A DNA stretch of 10,739 bases. Origin: JAGQTE01 sp964648005 (GTDB lineage: Bacteria; Actinomycetota; Acidimicrobiia; Acidimicrobiales; Acidimicrobilacustridaceae). The notes beneath the pieces are model-generated. The model saw only the letters and a list, made by a program, of their open reading frames with translations, was not told the origin of the DNA and made no database searches. The position numbers and the translations under genes are program-made. Positions 6,989 through 10,739 of the stretch are shown one piece after another. Each line of letters starts with the position of its first letter. Position 1 is the first letter of the stretch. The DNA is taken from contig CAZYKR010000151.1 in NCBI GenBank assembly GCA_964648005.1, forward strand, positions 1-10,739, read 5' to 3'.

Positions 6989-7471
6989 TCAGGTGCGGGC
7001 GGCGTCCCCGCCGTCGGGAGCGACCGGCCGTGATGCCGCACCGTCCTCGGCAGCGGCTTCGGCAGCCCGGTAGCGGTCGAGCTCGGCGTGCAGCAGGCCG
7101 ACCTCCTCGGCCAGCGTGCGGGTGCGATCGTCCATGCGCGACAGCTCCCACGAGAACTGGATGACGATCACCAGCAGGAACCCGATGGCGACGACGAGGA
7201 ACAGCGCCGGGGCGTAGTAGACGCCCAACCAACCCGACACCGTCGACAACAGCCCCGGGAACAGCGCCAGGACCAAGAGACCGGCAGCGGCGGCGGTCCA
7301 GAGCATGGCGTACTTGCCACGCAGCTTGCGATGGCGCAGCAGCCACAGGATGAAGCCCACCGAACCGATGGCGCCCGCCAGCAGGAACAAGTGCGCCGTC
7401 AGCGACAGCCCCTCGTCGATGCCCGGGATCTCCTCCTGCGCCAGCAGCGCCATGGCGGCGACGTCGTTCAC
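6989..7471 (-). CDS. DUF2304 family membrane protein
   Basis: Small polytopic membrane protein of 160 residues with the DUF2304 (PF10066) layout: hydrophobic helices at about 27-45, 56-73 and 84-106, the conserved HRKLRGKYAMLW segment at 47-58 between the first two, and a charged, helical, probably coiled-coil tail (about 110-140) starting SWELSRMDDRTRTLAEEVGLLHAEL in form. The end is Ala/Asp-rich. DUF2304 genes commonly sit directly beside a dolichol-phosphate-mannose-synthase-like GT2 gene that lacks its own membrane helices, and that is the case here. The protein may anchor the GT2 enzyme or assist handling of the polyprenyl-phosphate sugar; its biochemical role is not established. The GTG start at 7471 overlaps the GT2 stop (GTGA) and has GGGGAG 8 nt upstream. 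An in-frame ATG six codons later is an alternative. The open frame continuing upstream to 8233 is a shadow of the GT2 gene. Confidence 0.82.
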   Translation of the reverse strand: MNDVAAMALLAQEEIPGIDEGLSLTAHLFLLAGAIGSVGFILWLLRHRKLRGKYAMLWTAAAAGLLVLALFPGLLSTVSGWLGVYYAPALFLVVAIGFLLVIVIQFSWELSRMDDRTRTLAEEVGLLHAELDRYRAAEAAAEDGAASRPVAPDGGDAART

Positions 7472-8337
7472 GCCGGCGACTCCCCAGGTGCGGGCACGGC
7501 GTCGAAGACGCCGGCCGGGTGCTGCGCCATCGCCTGGCGCTGGGACGCCTGGCGCTCCTGACGGGTCTTGGCGTGGCCGCTGGCGCCGGCGGCGATCGTC
7601 AGCAGCAGGCGCGAGTAGTGGTATAGGAGCTTGATGTTGCGGTTCGACGCCGTGCCACCCTGGCGTTCCTGCATGCGGACCGGCACCTCGACGACGTTGA
7701 ACCCCTCGCGATGGGCGAGCAGGAGGGCCTCGACCGACTCCATGTACTCGGAGGGGTAGGTGTCGGCGAAGAACTCGAGCACCGACCGGTTGAAGCCCCG
7801 GAAGCCCGAGGAGGTGTCCGTGAAGGGCTGTCCGGTGAGGCGCCGCACCGTGAAGCGCAGCAACCCCATGGCGCCGCCGCGCACCTTGCCGACGGCGTAC
7901 TCGTCGTCGGCGGCGAAGCGGCTGCCGATGGCCATGTCGGCGCCGGCGTCGAGCGCCGCCAGCAGCTTGGCGATCTGCGTCGGGTCGTGCTGTCCGTCGG
8001 CGTCGAACTGGACGCCACGCTGGTAGCCCTCGCGCACGGCGTAGCGGAACCCGGCGCGCAGCGCACCGCCGATGCCGAGGTTGTACGGGAGCTCGACCAC
8101 GGCGGCGCCCGCGGCCTTCGCCACGGCGGCGGTGCGGTCGGTCGAGCCGTCGGAGACGACGACGACGTCGGAATCGGGCAGCGTGGCGTGCAGCAACGCC
8201 AGCACCTTCGGCAGCGGTGCCTCTTCGTTCCACGCCGGGATGATCACGAGCAGGCGGTCGGTCGCCCCCGGGCGCGCGACGGCGGACGTCGCCGCCTGCT
8301 GCGGCGTCGTCGGTCGGTCCGTCGCGACGTCTCCCAT
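7468..8337 (-). CDS. GT2 glycosyltransferase, dolichyl/polyprenyl-phosphate mannose synthase-like
   Basis: Predicted GT-A fold glycosyltransferase, 289 residues, that would transfer a sugar from a nucleotide donor to polyprenyl phosphate on the cytoplasmic membrane face. Motifs: LLVIIPAWNEE at 29-39, VVSDGSTDRT at 60-69, FDADGQHDP at 111-119 with the metal-binding DxD, a GSRF segment at 138-141, SGFRGFNR at 177-184 and QERQGGTAS at 223-231. There is no C-terminal transmembrane domain, unlike longer DPM/GtrB enzymes; the adjacent DUF2304 protein may supply the membrane partner. The ATG at 8337 is chosen because GGAG lies 6 nt before it. An ATG at 8358 is also in frame, has no such site, but sits just after a -10-like element and could be used on a near-leaderless transcript. 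Further extension to 8487 is Arg/Pro-rich and runs into the neighbouring gene. The product sugar (mannose, glucose or other) cannot be told. Confidence 0.88.
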   Translation of the reverse strand: MGDVATDRPTTPQQAATSAVARPGATDRLLVIIPAWNEEAPLPKVLALLHATLPDSDVVVVSDGSTDRTAAVAKAAGAAVVELPYNLGIGGALRAGFRYAVREGYQRGVQFDADGQHDPTQIAKLLAALDAGADMAIGSRFAADDEYAVGKVRGGAMGLLRFTVRRLTGQPFTDTSSGFRGFNRSVLEFFADTYPSEYMESVEALLLAHREGFNVVEVPVRMQERQGGTASNRNIKLLYHYSRLLLTIAAGASGHAKTRQERQASQRQAMAQHPAGVFDAVPAPGESPA

Positions 8338-8367
8338 CGTCGTCTCCGTCACCCCCATGGGACGACC

Positions 8368-8373
8368 AGCGTA
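8368..8373 (-). promoter_or_regulatory. candidate -10 element upstream of the GT2 gene
   Basis: On the minus strand, TACGCT (TAnnnT pattern) lies 9 nt before the ATG at 8358, which would give an almost leaderless transcript for that start or a leader of about 25 nt for the ATG at 8337. I see no good -35 at 16-18 nt. The 85-nt gap between the fusion gene and the GT2 gene is otherwise featureless apart from the palindrome GGGCGCGCCC at 8380-8389. Confidence 0.18.
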
Positions 8374-8422
8374 CGCCGTGGGCGCGCCCCGAGCGCGACC
8401 CGGGCGGTTCGGCTTCGACGGA

Positions 8423-10739
8423 TCACGCCGGCGCCGCCTCGGGGCGTCGGTCCCGTGCGGCCGATCCCGGTCGGGACGGGCCAGCACGCCGCGTCGGTTT
8501 GTGCAGCAGCGCCGGCCGCTCGACCCAGCGGAACAGCACGGCTGCGACGAGGAAGCTCAGGATCCAGGCACCGGTGGCGACCACCCAGAAGTTGCCGGTG
8601 AAGGTCGCCAATCCGGCCAGCGGGTTGTCGGGCGGGGGGTTGGCGGCGAGCGCGACCCGTGCCTGCCAGTCCGGGACGGTCCAGGCCTTGACCTGCTCGA
8701 TCAAGGCCAGGTGCCACAGGTAGAAGCTGAGCGAGATGGCGCCGAGGTATGCCAGCGGGCGCGAGGCGAGGAGCTGGCGCAGGCGGCCGGCGCGCTGGTC
8801 GCCGAACATCGCCGGCAACAGCCAGATCGCCGAGGCGATGCCGTAGACGAGCTGGCGCGGCAGGTACTCGGCGCCGTTCAGGCCGAAGGGCTCATCGGGC
8901 GGCGCGAAGCGCGTCATCAGCAGGTAGAGGCCGAACGCGATCGTCCAGCACAGCCACGCACGTTCCGCCAGCGCGGCGGCGAGGCGGGGGAGCGGACGGC
9001 CCTCGGCGACGAGCACGCTGGCCAGCGCCAGACCCATGCCGATGGCGAACAGGTCGGCGTACATCGGGAACCACAGCAGCGACTGACCGGCCCAGGCGGG
9101 GTCGGCGACCACGACCGCGACGCGGAACAGGACGCCGGCGAGGTACAGGGCCACCAGCCCACCGGTCACGACGGCGATGCGTCCCCGGCGGGCGCGGCCC
9201 GCCGCCAGCCGGCCCAGGGCCCAGGCACCCAGTGGCAACAGGACGTAGAACGTGGCCTCGACCCCGATGCTCCAGGCCTGGGTGATGCCGTAGCCCACAT
9301 GACAGGTGCCGCTGGCGTTGCAGACCTCCGCCGGGTAGCCGAGCGCGGGCAGGAGCAGCGCGTTGGCGATCCAGTCACGCACCGAGGCGATCTGCAGGCC
9401 GAACAGGATGCCCAGGCCGACCAGGGCCACCCAGTAGGCGGGGACGATGCGCAGCACCCGTTTCGTGTAGAAGGTGCGCATCGAGGGCAGGTCGCGGCCG
9501 GCGACGAGCGCAGCGGCCTGGGGGCGGAACAGCAAGAACCCGGACATCACGAAGAACATCGGGACGCTGATGTCGAGGCGGGCGATGAAGGGGCCCAGGG
9601 CCGACGTGAACACGAAGCCGGTGGCGTAGGCGGCGTGGTTGGCGAGCACCATCGTCATGCCGATGCCGCGGTACGCATCGAGGCAGGGGTAGTGCGTGCC
9701 CGCCGACCGCTCCGGCACGCCGCCGGGCGGCGCGTCGCCATCGGGCGTCGGCGCGGCGGGCACCGGGGCGTCGGACCGTGCGTCGTGGTCTGCGTCGGCG
9801 GCGCGGCTGCGGCGCGCGGTACGCCAGGCGAGCAGGCGATCGATGCCGACGGCGCCGAGCACGGTGGCGGCCAGGTCGGCCGGCAACCGGAAGCGCACGA
9901 TGCCGTAGAAGGCGATCAAGGTGATCGTGACGACGACGACGCTCGAGACCAGGGGCCAGATCGGCACGCGGCGTCGCCGGAGCGCCACGGCGCCGACCAC
10001 CGACAGGGGTACGAGCGCCCACCACGTCAGCACGCCGAGCGTGGACGCCCACGAGTCGCGGCCCTCGCCCTGGTTGAGCCAGGTCATCTGGTCGGTGCCG
10101 ATGACGCCCCACCCGAGCCCGAGGCGGTGGGCGACGACGACCGGCACCCGGTCGGGATGGTCACCGATGAACTCGATGGCGGCGTCGCGATACGCCGCCG
10201 CCACCTCGGACTGGTCGGCATCGGGTGCGAGCACGGCGTCGACGACGGCCGTGCAGCCCAGGTTCCAGAACCCGATCCCCCCAGGGTCGTCGATGCCGTA
10301 GACGGCGGGGCAGTTGGCGCCGAGCAACGTCAGCCCGTCGTTGGTCGACAACAGCACGGGCCGCTCGAACCGCGTGGCGTTGTAGGCGGTCCACGGCACC
10401 AGCACCGCCACCGCCGCCGCGCCGGCGACGGCCACGCGCCCGAGGCGCTGGGACCACCGCAACGGGCGGGCCCACAGCGCCAGTGGCACCACCAGCACCG
10501 GGCCGTACAGGAGCAGTTCGGCTCGGGCCAGGCCGGCGAGCCCGACGAGGGCACCGAGGATGGCGGCGCGCCGCACGCTGGGCACGTCGACGAAGCGGTA
10601 CGCGGCGAACAGCAGCACGACGAGGCAGGCGGCGGCCACGGTCTCGGCCATCACCAGCACGTCGTTCATGAACAGGTTTGCGTTGACGGCGGCGACGAGG
10701 GCGGCGATGGTGCCGGCCCGGTCGCCGGCCAGGCGGCGT
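8423..10739 (-). CDS. fusion of a GT-C glycosyltransferase and an acyltransferase-3 (OafA-like), 5'-partial
   Basis: One uninterrupted frame of at least 771 residues that leaves the window at its right edge. The ATG at 10669 is internal: the 23 codons before it continue the conserved GT-C helix (RAGTIAALVAAVNANLF, then MNDVLVMAET), aligning with the other two paralogs. The N-terminal part (10738 to about 9830) has LARAELLLY, RFERPVLL, a Cys pair (codons at 10310-10312 and 10253-10255), HPDRVPVVVAHRLG and YGIVRFRLPADL; the catalytic first loop lies off-window. A charged Asp/Ala/Pro linker (about 9830-9690) leads to a complete acyltransferase-3 domain: CLDAYRGIGM with ANHA, VPMFFVMSGFLLFR, YTKRVLRIVPAYW, AWSIGVEATFYVLLP, ISLSFYLWHLAL and FRWVERPALL. 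AT3 proteins move acyl groups onto external glycans. The fusion suggests coupled sugar transfer and acylation, which is inference. No internal start with a good ribosome site is seen at the junction. The C-terminal tail is basic. Confidence 0.86.
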   Translation of the reverse strand, partial: RRLAGDRAGTIAALVAAVNANLFMNDVLVMAETVAAACLVVLLFAAYRFVDVPSVRRAAILGALVGLAGLARAELLLYGPVLVVPLALWARPLRWSQRLGRVAVAGAAAVAVLVPWTAYNATRFERPVLLSTNDGLTLLGANCPAVYGIDDPGGIGFWNLGCTAVVDAVLAPDADQSEVAAAYRDAAIEFIGDHPDRVPVVVAHRLGLGWGVIGTDQMTWLNQGEGRDSWASTLGVLTWWALVPLSVVGAVALRRRRVPIWPLVSSVVVVTITLIAFYGIVRFRLPADLAATVLGAVGIDRLLAWRTARRSRAADADHDARSDAPVPAAPTPDGDAPPGGVPERSAGTHYPCLDAYRGIGMTMVLANHAAYATGFVFTSALGPFIARLDISVPMFFVMSGFLLFRPQAAALVAGRDLPSMRTFYTKRVLRIVPAYWVALVGLGILFGLQIASVRDWIANALLLPALGYPAEVCNASGTCHVGYGITQAWSIGVEATFYVLLPLGAWALGRLAAGRARRGRIAVVTGGLVALYLAGVLFRVAVVVADPAWAGQSLLWFPMYADLFAIGMGLALASVLVAEGRPLPRLAAALAERAWLCWTIAFGLYLLMTRFAPPDEPFGLNGAEYLPRQLVYGIASAIWLLPAMFGDQRAGRLRQLLASRPLAYLGAISLSFYLWHLALIEQVKAWTVPDWQARVALAANPPPDNPLAGLATFTGNFWVVATGAWILSFLVAAVLFRWVERPALLHKPTRRAGPSRPGSAARDRRPEAAPA

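Noticed and set aside
8380..8389. GGGCGCGCCC palindrome between the fusion gene and the GT2 gene
   Set aside because: A perfect palindrome without a loop is a poor terminator and is expected often by chance at this GC content.
7088..8601. Plus-strand frames at 7088-7561 and 7711-8601
   Set aside because: Antisense shadows of the DUF2304 and GT2 genes, with Gln/Arg/His-rich sequence and no domain.
9686..10669. Treating the acyltransferase-3 domain as a separate gene, or the ATG at 10669 as the fusion gene's start
   Set aside because: No stop or ribosome-binding site separates the domains, and conserved GT-C sequence continues upstream of 10669 to the window edge.

Overview
The window is a high-GC (about 70% by eye) bacterial chromosome segment. 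It is tightly packed, with many 1-4 nt stop/start overlaps and GTG starts. Gene content and style fit an actinobacterium, possibly Acidimicrobiia-like; that class-level guess is an inference, because the window carries no rRNA or other marker. I see no tRNA, CRISPR array, insertion sequence, integrase or phage gene.

Left block, plus strand (1-5687). The window opens inside a membrane glycosyltransferase of the GT-C fold (PMT/ArnT-like, GT39 type). A second paralogous GT-C enzyme follows, overlapping it by 4 nt. After a 64-nt gap with a possible promoter comes a three-gene cassette with overlapping ends: a GNAT-type acyltransferase, a polysaccharide deacetylase of the NodB/DUF3473 type, and a SAM-dependent methyltransferase. 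None of these three has a signal peptide or membrane segment, so they probably modify a sugar or lipid-linked glycan in the cytoplasm before export.

Middle (5789-6961, plus). A separate gene encodes a Tat-exported PhoX/DUF839 protein, possibly a lipoprotein. It meets the right block tail to tail across 27 nt, with a GC-rich hairpin at the junction.

Right block, minus strand (10739 down to 6989). A very long ORF that runs off the right edge fuses a third GT-C glycosyltransferase to a complete acyltransferase-3 (OafA-like) domain. It is followed by a dolichol-phosphate-mannose-synthase-like GT2 enzyme and, overlapping that by 4 nt, a DUF2304 membrane protein.

How the parts may fit (inference): the GT2/DUF2304 pair would make a polyprenyl-phosphate sugar at the membrane. 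GT-C enzymes typically use such donors on the outer face, and three are present here. The GNAT, deacetylase, methyltransferase and AT3 domains would decorate the glycan. The locus is best read as a cell-envelope glycan assembly and tailoring region. The least ordinary items are the GT-C/AT3 fusion and a paired-cysteine signature shared by the three GT-C paralogs.
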